DNA of 64,000 bases from Heterobilharzia americana (lineage: Eukaryota > Platyhelminthes > Trematoda > Strigeidida > Schistosomatidae). The position numbers were made by a program, and so were the translations under genes. The stretch covers positions 37,431,920 through 37,495,919 of the forward strand of contig OX104128.1 of assembly GCA_944470555.2 (NCBI GenBank), read 5' to 3'. Positions 39,301 through 53,600 of this stretch are shown here, piece after piece. Each line of letters opens with the position of its first letter. Within the stretch, counting starts at the first letter, position 1. The notes under the pieces were generated by a model. The model worked only from the letters and a program-made list of their open reading frames with translations. It was not told the DNA's origin and did no database searches.

Positions 39301-40241
39301 TTTAGCAAGTGAAATTTGGCACACTTTTTAATCATTCCTAACAACGACCGTAACTGATTTTAAAAATACTAATGAATTCAATTTGGAGGTAGGTTGATAT
39401 TTATTACAGATTGACGTCAGAGAACTAAGTTTCGTATTTGTTGGGACTCAATGGCAAGGTGTATTGACAACGAAGAGGAAATCAAGGTCCCTTCGGTGAT
39501 TCAAACCTTATGAACCAAACCATATGATCTTCAGTATTGAATTAGAGTCCTTAATCGAGATATAACACTACCAATTATGTAAATCCAGTTAAACTAAGTC
39601 ATTGCTTATTTTATTTAATGCCTTACTGATTACTGAATTTTCCCATTCCACTAAAGAACTAACAAAAAATCATATACTTCAAACTATTTTTGATGAAATA
39701 CTGTCAAATTATAAACAATCAATCACAAAAGATTTTGTCAGTAATTATTCCTGTACAAAAGATAAACATAATAGGAGATTACATTGATAGAATAAAAACA
39801 ACTAACCAATATTCAGAAAACGTTACTCACTTTCAAATGATCCAAGAAATGATAACGTTCTATTAAAGTTTCTAGCAGATGTTGACTAGTTTGCTTATAC
39901 ACATTACACACCATTTGATTAAATGATGGATCCAAATCTTGTTCAAACATCGATTCAACTGTTAAACAGAAAATAATGAGGTAAAGTGATTGAAAATCTG
40001 AATGCCATGGACAAGTAAACAGTCAAGTTTAAAAGCTCAGAGACTAGGATGTGAACCCTGATTTTTTTCATGATTAGCATCAATAATAATAATAATAACG
40101 ATCACTTTATTCCAAACAACTTGTGGTACAATTCGAAATCCTCTGCATGATATATTGCAACAACAATAAGAAAATATATGGTACATATATACTCCTTTAC
40201 AACATTCCTAAATGTGTTATTACAAGGATTTAAGTAATGTA

Positions 40242-40279
<38 letters not shown>

Positions 40280-43200
40280 CGTGAACATTTTACATTATTA
40301 GTTAAATTACTGAAATGAGATTGGTTGTTAACTGTTACAAAGTTGATATGTGAGTTTTGTTCTAAGACGCTTTTGCTCACATAATATGTGTGCTAGGTAA
40401 AGTTAAATTCTTGTACTTGGCTATACGAGTATACAGTCTTATGTAATTTCTTCTTGTCCTCCCTAAGGAGATACAAGGAGACAGCTGTGAATGCAGAGGT
40501 TGCTCAGTGTTAGTTAACTGTTCATAAACTTTATGTGGCCTTATCGCCTCGACTCACACCGGTCACAAACTATGCCTTACACTAACACTACTACTTATTA
40601 GTGCCCGTTCGTTACTTAAGAATAGTAGTCTTATTAACCAAACGCACAGTATAACTAGTTACTAAATCATGGTCCACCGCCTCAATACTAGATATGGACC
40701 TGTGTATAGATGGTTATACTCATTATCACAGTAATAGTAATCACAAGTGTGGTGGAGGCTGTTTGGTCTATGTGTGTAGCCTTGCCACCTCAAATAAGAT
40801 TCAAGGTGAAGAATATCAAAAACGAGAAAATTTTACATTGTTAGTTGAATTATTTAAATGGAATTTTTAACTGTTACAAAGTTGATATGTGATTTCTGTT
40901 CTAACACTTTTTTCCTCACAAAATATGCATACCAGGTAAGGTACAGTCGAATTCTTATACTTAGCTGTACGAGCATACAGTCTTATGTAGTTTCTCCTTG
41001 TCCTACCTAAGGAGATACATGGAGAGAGCTGTGAATGAAGCGGATGCTCACTGTCAGTTAAAATGACTGAAGCTAGAATTTAAATGTCGATCAACCACAG
41101 TGTTAACCAGTTGAGCCAGAGGTACACCATTTACCCTGCTGACGGCATTCAAAGCCCTACGCAACATAACATAGTCCTTTTTCAGAAGACCAGAAAAAAT
41201 CAAAGGGGAACAATAGAAAAGAATAGGTAAAATGCAGAAATTCATAAATTGTACAAGTAGAAGTTGAGTTATATCAGACAGCCTCAGTTTCTTTATGTAA
41301 TACGTTAAACGAAACATTTTTTTACATGTCAACAAGCTATGAGACAACTAATCAAGGTCAGAAGTACCACTTAACCCAAGATAGCTAACACTCGAGTTAC
41401 TTTCTGCACAAATATCATCAATACAACAGGAGTCATGAGACCTAAGCAGCTCACAGAAGTCTTGTTTACGCCTGAGGCTAAAATGAGCAATCTGACATTT
41501 AGAAGAATGTAACTTGAAACCAATGGTCAATAAGAGACAAGAATTCATTCAATTCAAAGCAGTCTAAATGAGAGTTAACTGGAATAGACACCGTCAGATC
41601 ACCAACCTACCTAATACAATTAGTTTCAACAGAATAACGTGAATCGTTCAAAAAGAACGAAAACAGAGAAGGAGAAAGTACGGCACCTTAAGGCACACCA
41701 GATTCAGTAACCAATGAAGTGGAGCTGTTCCCTTTATAGACAGTATAGTGTTTCCATTCAGTATTTCTGCTAGACTTTTTAAATTTAAGTAGATAGAGTG
41801 AAGATGAAGTTATAACTAATTCGATAGGATTCCAGAGCATTATATTTACATAAACATAATTATGATAGAAGACAAAGATAGCCATAGTAGGAAATTTTGT
41901 TGAAACGAAAAACTGAGATAATTCTCCGAAATATCACATGATGAAAAGTGACCGTTGAAGTTATGAAATCTTAATCGACTGAGATGATTTGGATATGTAC
42001 TGAACATGCCACCTATCCTCAAAATGTTATGCCAGAGGAAGTTAAATCAGACTGGAAGAGAGTTCAGAGTGGCGAAACCAAGAAGTGGAACCAGTTCATC
42101 AAGTCCTTGGCTAGGATCCCCGAGACGAAAAGAAACAATAGTTGGAGATCGACTGCTGGCGACATGGCTGAAATTGAACAAATTGGTATATATGTATACA
42201 CCCCCTGATATGTTCTAAAGCTATACCTTCAAATTGTTTATTCTCTAACAGAACTTCATCTACTTTGATATCCATCTTTTCAAACAGTTACTTAAATAAT
42301 ATATACTTACGGAGAACAGTATCACGGAAATTATTTCAAACAATATTCGCTTAAAGACTTAGAGCATATAATGTGTATTTTAACTCCTTGAATAAAGTAT
42401 GTACACAACTGGTTTTTTGGATTGTTGCCACTGTAACTGAGGACTCGATAACTTCGTGCTCGCTTCCTATCTACGTGTGTCACTTCACTGATTAAAATCT
42501 AGAGATGTTATTCTGTTCTGCTCAATTCCTTCTCCATTGTGAAATGCATATAGTTGAAAATATTCTTGGATCAGTTGTGAGTCCTTCCTAATGTATTCCA
42601 TTTTGTTCATAAAAAATGTCTGTAATAAGGTGGATACGAGTTTTCAATATCATTACTAGTAAATTTATGATTTTATGCTTTTGTAATTAATCCAGATACC
42701 ATTGTTCCCATTGGAGTAACTTTAATCGATTTCTAAAATGTACCATTAAATACACTAATGTTTTCTACGTTCTGAAAGCTTTATATCATCAGTGAAGACA
42801 AAGGATACAGTATCTCTAACCAGTTCTAGTTTAATCGACATGTATAACGCTGCACAATCGAAAGATACCATTAATTTACCAGTGTCCATTTGAATGAAAT
42901 TAATCTTTTCCAGGACTCCTTAGAAAGTTCTCAAGGCAGACTATAGGTTAGGGCCTCTGACAGTAAAATTATTGGTTTGGTCAACTTAAAAACCAAATAA
43001 TAAATTCAATAAATTTTATTCGCTGTTGGCTTTGTTTTGTTATTTGACCATCTTTGAAGTTCTTCATGGTCTATCTGTCAAACTTCGCATAGAATTGATC
43101 TCAGATAACTTATACACATTCTCATCTTTGAACGGATCTCCAGACTTATCAAAATCATCCTCCCTGTCTATGACTACTGTGACATACCCTTTGTCTGTTA

Positions 43201-46200
43201 AGAGTATAGAAATATTTTCGTTTTAAACGCTTTCATTTATTGAACGATTAGTTCAGTGTAATCTTTTTTCTGTTTGTTTAGTGACACAATTGTTTGCCAA
43301 TTTTTCTCATTCAATTCAGTTCAGAGAATTTTGATTTTAAGACGTCCTTTGTATTTTAAATTACTTGTTGCACCTTCATCAATGATAGCCTTGATAATTT
43401 GACTACTTAGTCGTTTGTTTTCTCGGTTGCAAATCCCATTGAAAAATTAAGATCGTTTTTTTCACATTTTACCGTTATCTGTTTTCAATTGATGCTATCA
43501 GTGTTCTCAAGTACAGTTTCGTTAGTAGTGTCAAATACAAGTTATTACTGTCGGATCGGACGATATGCATCAGTATTCATCATTTGTAGCATTTACTTTT
43601 CGGTTTGTTCATCTATTTTCCACCCTAATAGGCAGTTCAATTGGCTGTCCACATCTGATACTCTTTGGTAGAACATAGTGACGACTAAATATTTATGTAG
43701 CAAGATTATAGCTCCCTGGGGACATGAAACGTTTCTCATATGAAGTGTTCATACAATTAGCTTGATTTTCAAGCTACAAAGGCGTGTAAATTAGGTAAAA
43801 TAAAGACATACAGCACTAACTAGGTAGTTACACATCACTGCACTGAAGCCTACATAACAAAGTGAAAACTTATCATCAATATTCGGAGAGACAAACTCAT
43901 CTAAGTCAAACTATGCTGGAATTTAAAAACTCCTAGAATATCTACAGTATGGAAACATCACTTCTGATACTGTATATCAAGCACATTTTATAAATAAGTG
44001 TCTCATAGACGTCTTCATCTTGCTTCTATTAGATATGTACGACTGTCAACTGGTTCAACAGATAAGATGACTCACTACAAATACCAGTTGAATGAGATCG
44101 TTTGTAGCGTGAACATATCAAGCGATGTAACCAAAACAAGCCAATAAACCCAATAATGATGTATGTCAGTGAATTTCGTCATAGTAGAAAAATATAACTT
44201 GTTCTGATTGGTTCATCTATGATTCTAAGTAGTATACATCATTTTGGACAGTATCCACAAGATACCACTTGCTTAGACATATCTCAACTCATAATATTCT
44301 AGAAGCTGATATTTTGAGAAGTAGAATCGGATATCATATATGATCAGTCACATCAGTAATAAATAAGAAGGCATAGCAAAATATCTGAATACTACACAGT
44401 GAGCTACACCTACCGATAGAGAGAGTTTTGATGATACTTGGGTTTCGTAAACTTCGGAAAGTAAAATGGATTCAAACTAGTAATCAACAATTTGAATACT
44501 AAATGATAAAATCAATGAGCCATAGATTCATAATCAGTTATCTAGGTAATGACTGTATAAACAGTATATTGGCTAGCTTGAATCTTGGTGTCACAAACAT
44601 AAATGAGGTACGTATGAATCAAGTTATTACAATTACATTACTAAAGGTGAAAAGAAATTCTGAAAAGTCTTGATATAAGATGAAAAAAGACAGAGAGACA
44701 ACAGAGGACATACTCACACCACTATTGCAGAAGGTTTGCAAGGAAGGAAGAAAAGGTACCTGCAGATTAGAAGAAGAGCTACCTTGTCAAACTCCCAAAC
44801 AAAAGAGACCTAAGTCTTTGCAAGAACTGGTGAGGAATCGTGCTCCGCTCCTGTCCACCCCAAGCAAAATATTAAGCCGCATCATCCTAGAGAGACTAAA
44901 ATATACACTGGATTCAAAACTAGGACCGGAAGGGGCTGGCTTCATGAAATACAAATCATGTGCTGATCAAACTGCAACGCTACGCTACGCATCATCATAC
45001 GAAAGAGCGTAGAATGGCAGTCAACTCTCTACCTCACCTCAACTTCATCGATTTTGAAAAGGCCTTCAACAGCGTCGATCGACAAGTAATTTGGAAACTA
45101 CTTAAACACTACAGTGTACCACAAACCCTATAGCAACCTCATTCAACAATAATACGAAGACACCATATGTCAAGTGATCAACAATGGTAGATGGCTCAGT
45201 GACGCCTTTGAAGTGAAGACATGAGTAAGATAAGGCTGCCGCCTACCGTCATCGATCATCAACCTCGACTGGATCATGCAGCAAACCATGAGGAGTGAGA
45301 AGATGGTCATACGCTAGCTCGACCGATGAAAAGACCACAGAAAAACATTTGCATTTCACTGATCATCACTCATGTCTAAAGTCTAATGTTTAAGGCGAAA
45401 ACCAACATGTTGACAGAAGAGGCAGAACAATCAAAACAGGACTACAAGTGAATGTAGAAAAGACAGAGGTGATGAAAATACCCAACCTACCAACCAACCA
45501 ACCAACAACAACAACAAACACCGATCACCATCAACAGAAGAAATCTAAATAAAGCAAGTTGTCTCTTTCACCTACCTAGGCAGCATCGATTAAACCATAG
45601 CCAGCCGCTCAGACAACAATGTCAAAGCAGCCAGCATCGCAAAGATACCAAGACAGGTCTTCCTTCCTACAATGATCTGAAATCAGTATACAGATCTACT
45701 GCACTCCACTGAAATGCACTCCACTCCACTCAGCATAAAGCGTGAACAAGATCCCGATTTTCAACACCAACGTAAACTCAATGCTTCTATATGGTTCAGA
45801 AACTTGGCACGTTACGAGAAGCATTTCCAACAAACTACAGACATTTATCAACACCTGCCACCTACGCTCACTCGATACTGAAGAGCAGATGGCAAGAATA
45901 ATAAGAATAAGCAACAAGGAACTGTGGCTGACTGAGAACGAACCAACCAACAACCCATCGCCCAGCAAATATGCGGAAGAAAGTCGAGATGGATTGGGCA
46001 TACACTGAGAAGACTATTCGGGGACATCATGCGCCACGCACTCGAGTGGAATCCACACGGGATACGATGAGTTGTGCGTCCCAGATGAGGGTGACATGCA
46101 GGAGATCGTGAAAGCTTCTGGGCAGTGGTGGAGACAGGTTCAAAAGACTGGAGAAAACAGAGTGAAATGGAGACGTGCTACTGAAGCCGTATGTTCCACT

Positions 46201-47631
46201 AGGAACCCAAGGGACAAATAATAATAATAATAAATAAGATGAAATGATTGGATTGTCATGAAAGGTTATGATAGTTGCGTGTAATTTCGAGATACATTCA
46301 ACTTAATGCAAAGATAAGTTAGCAGAATATGTCCCTTCCCAGTTAGCTGTCAAACAGCTTAACTTCTTATGCGAATAGCACGAGACTGTATGGCGATTGA
46401 CAATCTTATATTGCGACAGGAATCTGTAGCTTCAAGTATTTATCTTCTGAATTCTCAGAGATTTTCTGAAGGGAGATGATCTAAATGATTCTCGAACATT
46501 GGCATTAGGGTTGAATAATTCAACATGCACATATATAATGAGCTACAATCACCATCTTTGACTGCAGCAGTAGTAGAATGAAAAAGACTATAGACTGATG
46601 TTATTCAACTGGATATTAACGTGAGATGTGTGAGTAACTCTAAATTTGTTGGATGGGGTTAGTAATTTTGTAGTTGGTCGGTGAAAACAAAGTGGAAGTA
46701 CTCAAAATGAATTCAATGCAACTCAACTTGATACAGGTTTGTGAGCTAAGCTAGAAGCCCACATACTGTATGATGGCTTATTATCCAGTTGGCCAGCCTA
46801 GAGGGGATGAAACGGGATTCGGATCCAAGACCCACTGCTTAAAAGTCGAAGTTTTACGCCTTTGCGCCACTTGAAATCGCTCGTAGTAGATAGAAATACA
46901 AAAATATTTAATAGTTAGGCAGATAGACAGATAAGATCAACGTACAACCTCGCACACAAGTGTCTCACACTTCACAGAAGTATGCAAAGTACAATTTGAT
47001 AAAGAAAGTAGTAAAAAAGTTAACAAAAGTATGTGGGAGGAGAGAGGTTAATGAAAATGCTAAAACTTGAGAAGACCTAAAAGAGTGATTGGAACCAGGT
47101 CATATCGCCAAGGTTCTTCAACCACTGATTCCTATAATCTCAAAGAACCCGACTACGTAGTCTACACCTTCCTATACAGTTTAGACCAACGGTCATAGAC
47201 TTCACAGACGTGAGTACTAGACATCTTCCGGTTCTACATTTATTGAGTTGTTATCTTTCCAAATCCTTACGATAGTTATTATTTGCTTCTTGGTTCAACG
47301 GAAAACCCTCTACCGCATCATTTTAAAGTCCTATAACTCAAGTCACCATTCTAATTGGTTCTGTATTGAAGTAATCAGTCCGCATACTGCGTTTGCACTA
47401 AAAATTTGTCTATCTATCTGTCTATTTCAGGAAGACTCATACAAAACTAAGTTGAAGTAGTTTAGTTACTTCTATATTGTTTCGTAGCGATACAGGAAAT
47501 AGAACAGCTCACAAAGGAAATCATATTATATAGTGAAATATCTAAATGTTTTCAAGACTAGTTGACAGGTCTCAACACCTGTCGTCAACACCCTTATCTT
47601 TTAACCCAGATGTGTTTAAATTGATCATATA

Positions 47632-47698
<67 letters not shown>

Positions 47699-50600
47699 AC
47701 ATAGAAATCATCAACTATTGAAACACATGGTGTAACGCATCATATTTCAATCTCCGCAGCTTCACACAGTTATCACTGTTGACCATTGAACAGTAGATGT
47801 AAAAAAAAGCAATCCAGTATAGAACCATCGTGAATCGATTACACACGAATATTTACTTATCTGCTTAATCTGTAGATATTACACAATACATTTGTACGGT
47901 TTTAACTGGATTTTATCATTATCATCCTCTGAAGGGATAAACTTAGATCGCTAGATTAGAAAAAAAAGTAGAACGTAATCTTGAATGAAAGACACAATAT
48001 ATATTCCTCTGAATTAAGGTATTGCTTTGAAAAAAAAATTTCGTGTATTTCAAATGAATCAATACTTGACCAAAAGAGAAAAAGATACTGATCATCATAA
48101 TTATAAACATAACATACCTTTTTTAAGACGTGTATGACGAATAGATTCACGATTTTTAATGCCATGTTTCTCACCACAAACATGAATTAGAAAATTGATT
48201 GATTTGCCAGTAATAAGAATCTAAAGGGGAAAAGTGATAGAAATATATAACTATCATCACTTCAGGAAATAATAAATGATAAATACTAATCCGAATCCTG
48301 TAACCCTGTATAAGTTTATACACAAGACTATGAGCCAGATTTCAGGCGTAACGGATTTTGACATAATCTGGTTATCTAGATTTTCAAAAAAATAAGTGAG
48401 CTAGGATAGAAAGTATAATTCAATGAGTGTTATTCACATTAAAATTTACTTGGTTATGGTTAGTGGAGGAGTTCATGACTTGCGTTTCGTACTAATTGGG
48501 ACTCGTCAACTGGATGTACCTGCAATCCAGTATAACAACGTAGAATTACAAGTATTTCAACAACAAATAGTAAAGCTATTCACTGTTTGGCTCCTTTTGC
48601 TAGTTGCAACATAGAAGTACGATGACGAGGAGTAATATCAAACGCTTAAGAATTCATTGAGTAGTAGTAAAATAGCATTGGTTTTATCCAAATATGTACA
48701 TGTATATTTATTTAGACTTTTTAATAATTAGCAAGTATTCTATTCTATCTGGAGGTTTGTGGAGGTTTATGAATTGATTTTTTAAATTGGAATTTATCAT
48801 GGACTCACATCAGTTGGAGAAACATTGGAAACCTGAGAGTACTGGACAGCTGCTTCGTCCTGATATAGGACTCCTCAGCAGTGCGCACAATGACCCCACC
48901 CACCCCACCAGGGATCGAACCCATGACCTTCAGGTCCCGTGGCCACCACGTTACCATTGAGCTAGTCACTGGGTCGGAATTCAATGGTCCATATTTCCTA
49001 CTTCTATCAGTTCACGATATAGCGCAACCTACATCCAATGTCGTCGTTGATGAATTCCTACCTAAAAAGTCAATTAATAAACCTTCAACAAACTTCCAGA
49101 TAAAAATATTTTACTCCTCATTGGTAACTAGCTTCAAGAGGTGATTCCTGAAGTTCCAATGAAAAATTGTGACAGGTGAAGTCATCCAAGTTGAACATGA
49201 GGACAGTTACTCAACGATGACATTGGATGGAGGTCGCGCTATATCGTCAACTGTTAGAAGCTGGATTTCGACGCAGTGGCTCAATGGTAACGTGCTGGCC
49301 ACGGAACTTGGGAGGTCCTGAGTTTGATCCCTGATGAAGTCAGAGGTGGGCACTGCTGAAGAGTCCCATGCTGGGATGAAACAGCAGTCCAGTGTTCACA
49401 TGTTTCTAACGTCTCTCGAACTAATGTCAGTCCATGATGAGTTTCAACCTAAAAAATTAACAAGTACTTTGAGGCTAGTGGGGATTTTATTTTGAAGGCA
49501 GTAATCATCACGGAGTGACATCAGATGAAGAAACCTGGGAGAACTGGACGGATGTTTCGTCCTAGTATGAGACTCCTCAGGAGTATGCAACCACGACCTC
49601 ATCGGGAATCGAACTCAGGACCTTGCCATTGACAACCTGTAAACGTTGTTTCGTCCCAGTTTGAAATTACTCGATATTATGTACTAATGATTATATGTAG
49701 TATTGAATTCAAAATCATTCAGATATAGGATTTGAATCTAATTGGCTTCTGTCAATTCACCGTACAATGTGCTGATTATTCAGTGTCAAGTGTATATCTA
49801 TCCTCACAGGTAACTTGACTGACTACAGGGCTTCTCCTTAAAATTTTTGCAAGCTTACTTCAACATGAGTCACTAAGGACCACCGTATTATTATGTTTGA
49901 TTGGTTTCTGGAAAGAAATGATAGCTTTCAAAGTAGTTTTCAATACATACTGATGTTGAACAACAACCAACTGTGCTATATAGTGATTTGGAAAAGTTAG
50001 AAAATGTGAGTCACTGAGTTCAGACTTAATTGCTGGGTAGCAGTGTTCTAGTTGTAGGAAGTGATGGTTTTATGTTCTCCATCTCAAACAGAGTTGTGAG
50101 TGTAGAGAGCTGAGAAGTCTTCAAATGGAACAAGACAGTTATCCAGTCCTCATATGTATTCAATGGTTTGCCAACCAATATCAGTCTGTGATGAGAACTA
50201 CTGTGAACTTACTTGAATCTCTAAAAAGTGATAAAAATGAACTAGTAACTCGACAGATTTTTTATTGTAAGCATTTACCTAAATGTTTGGATACCCATAT
50301 TTAAAATTGCAAACCGATTCAAATCCAATATAGATAGTGGTAAAGCTCATAAACCCAGTGGAAAACTATGTATGTAGTGTCGAGTTTAAGAACCATAATA
50401 TAATTGGAAGCATCAAATGTCGTTATTCAATTTGTATCACCAATCTTCCATAAGGACTGTTGCACCTCTGGGATCGATTAGTTGAATTAGGTTGGAGAGG
50501 GTTCAGAGTGGCCAGGCCAAAACTTGGCACTAGTTCATGAAGTTTCTTACTTTTGATCTGAGCCGTGTCGAACGATGTAGACTGACTGGTTAAGGTAACC

Positions 50601-53600
50601 GAGACGAAGGGAATCAGTGGTTGGTGACTCCTGGTGATGCGGCTGAAAATCGCTCATAATGGCGCAGATGCATTCACTACTTGACACTAACCTTTATCTT
50701 TAGACCGTTTATTCTGTCACACAACTTTGTCTACTTTAATATCACTCTTTTTCTATTTACATGTTTTTTGTGTACTTCTTTGAAGTGTGGTAACTTGAGC
50801 CAATGTACATGAAGGTGAGGTTCTACGTTAATTTTGTCAGTCAGTCAGTCAGGGACTGATCACAAGGGAAAGCCTCCAGAAAATAAACGAATAGATTCCA
50901 ACCACTTAGTTCAAAGCTCATTCCAAAAATCTCAAATAGAAACATACAATATGTTTTGTCCTTATACAATACACAAAAATTTGCGAAGCTGGTGGCCGTG
51001 AGGACAAATACTCAAAGATGAAATTGGGTGACGGTCACGCCATATCGTCAACTGATAGGAGTTGGAAATATGGACCATTGGATGACAACTTAGTGGCTCA
51101 ATGTTAACCTGCTGGTCATGAAATCTGGAACGTTCTGGGTTCGATCCCTGATGAGGTCGTGGGTGGGCACTGCTGATGAGTCGCATACTAGAGCAAAACA
51201 GCTGTCCAGTGCTACCAGGTTTCCAATGTTCCTCCAATTGATATTAGTTCATACTGAATACCAACTTGAAAAATCACTAAATCCCTATAAACTACCCAAC
51301 TTAAAAATTGTGGTGAACTGGATTATGTAGCGAACCATGAGGAGTGAGAAGATGGGCATACGCTAGCTCGACCGATGAAAAGACCACAGAAAAACATTTG
51401 CATTTCACTGATCATCACTCATGTCTAAAGTCCAATGTTTAAGGCGAAAACCAACATGTTGACAGAAGAGGCAGAACAATCAAAACAGGACTACAAGTGA
51501 ATGTAGAAAAGACAGAGGTGATGAAGATACCCAACCTACCAACCAACCAACCAACAACAACAACAAACACCGATCACCATCAACAGAAGAAATCTAAATA
51601 AAGCAAGTTGTCTCTTTCACCTACCTAGGCAGCATCGATTAAACCATAGCCAGCCGCTCAGACAACAATGTCAAAGCAGCCAGCATCGCAAAGATACCAA
51701 GACAGGTCTTCCTTCCTACAATGATCTGAAATCAGTATACAGATCTACTGCACTCCACTGAAATGCACTCCACTCCACTCAGCATAAAGCGTGAACAAGA
51801 TCCCGATTTTCAACACCAACGTAAACTCAATGCTTCTATATGGTTCAGAAACTTGGCACGTTACGAGAAGCATTTCCAACAAACTACAGACATTTATCAA
51901 CACCTGCCACCTACGCTCACTCGATACTGAAGAGCAGATGGCAAGAATAATAAGAATAAGCAACAAGGAACTGTGGCTGACTGAGAACGAACCAACCAAC
52001 AACCCATCGCCCAGCAAATATGCGGAAGAAAGTCGAGATGGATTGGGCATACACTGAGAAGACTATTCGGGGACATCATGCGCCACGCACTCGAGTGGAA
52101 TCCACACGGGATACGATGAGTTGTGCGTCCCAGATGAGGGTGACATGCAGGAGATCGTGTGAGGAGTACGTGAAGGCTTCTGGATAGTGGTGGAGCCAGG
52201 TTCAAAAGACTGGAGAAAACAGAGTGAAATGGAGACGTGCTACTGAAGCCGTATGTTCCACTAGGAACCCAAGGGACAGATTTATTATGATGATATTAAA
52301 ATTAGATCGATTAAATCTCATACATGAAATCCATTTTTCGATATAATAATTAATCATTACTTTACTAAAGTGTTCCATATTGCTGAAAAATTAAAATACT
52401 ACATCATTGAATACACATCATATGAAGTAGATAATGAAATGAAGGTAAGAAAGTGTAAAAATGAAAAACCTATACAACTAGAGCAGTAGTAGTAGCAGTA
52501 AGTTCACCGTATGAAACAACTTTTGGTGGTGGTTTTTTCTTTAAGACGGATGGTTGAATAGTGAAGCTTTCATGGTTATCCTAGAAAAAATCATCAACAG
52601 AACTTAAGAAGGAAGCAACTTCAAATTCAGTAGCTATAGCTATTAATTTCTATCAATCTATGCATGTTCAATGAGGACCTAAAATTTCTTTATACGATTA
52701 ACATTAAAACTTGGTGACTTAACAGACTGATACCGCATATTAGTGTAACTTCACGTCAACACCCCCAGGTGACCCTGTCAATGAAATTCAAGACACACGT
52801 TTCGTTTTATATGGGACTCGTAAGCTCGATGTAAGGTGAGATGCGCGTTCTGGATTCCATTTCAAGTCATCAAGATGCATACAATATAGTTAATATTTGG
52901 TAGTATCGAGGCATTTGCATACTCAACAGTGGTTGAGTAATTCGACATTGTATAGCAACGGAAAATTACAAGTACCAAATAAATACTTTTATGAAAACTA
53001 TATAAAGTAATCGAAACTGCTTTTTACTTATAGTAAGGGTTGAAAAAAAACAGTCAGTATTACCTTATTTGCTTGATTCTCTGTTATAAATTTTGGGATC
53101 ATATTACATCGAAGATTATATTTGTCATACCATAAACGCTCAATTTTCACGGAGGCATTAGATTCAATAAAGAATTCTTGATATGGATCATCTAACTGAC
53201 CATCGTAAATCCATTGACTAATAAAATGCAATAAACTTGAAGCAATACTAGACATTAAATGTTGCATAATTGATACTACTTCATTATCTCCATGAAGAGT
53301 GTAGGCATACACTTTAGAAGCTAATGCACCACCTTTTAAATCATGACATACACTGCATAAACTAGCTAAAAATCTTAATCTTAATCGAGGTTCTTGAGTC
53401 CATAGTACTAGACGGGTTAATGTCAATGGTTGATGATTAGTTGATGTTGAGGAATCTCGACCACGTATTATTAAATTATCACTGGTACGATCACCACGAA
53501 AATCCCCTGCATTATGCATAAAACTGGTAATGTTTTCTGTAGACCTAGTGTAATCACTATCTTGATCTGATTGGTTAGTATGATCTCCAGAAAAATTATG

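Noticed and set aside
40242..40277. CRISPR-like or functional tandem array
   Set aside because: Simple AAT microsatellite forming a retroelement tail; no spacer structure anywhere in the window.
45696..46001. Minus-strand 101-codon frame, identical at 51745-52050
   Set aside because: Antisense of the RTE C-terminal region; the identity simply reflects the two twin copies.
51157..51215. Active family-2 hammerhead
   Set aside because: The GAAA box reads AAAA and stem II is broken, although stem I is perfect.
53028..53063. Extension of GCP3 exon c past the donor ([11 protein letters not shown])
   Set aside because: Reading continues into the intron; the GTAATA donor gives an exact join to GKSINFL in the next exon.
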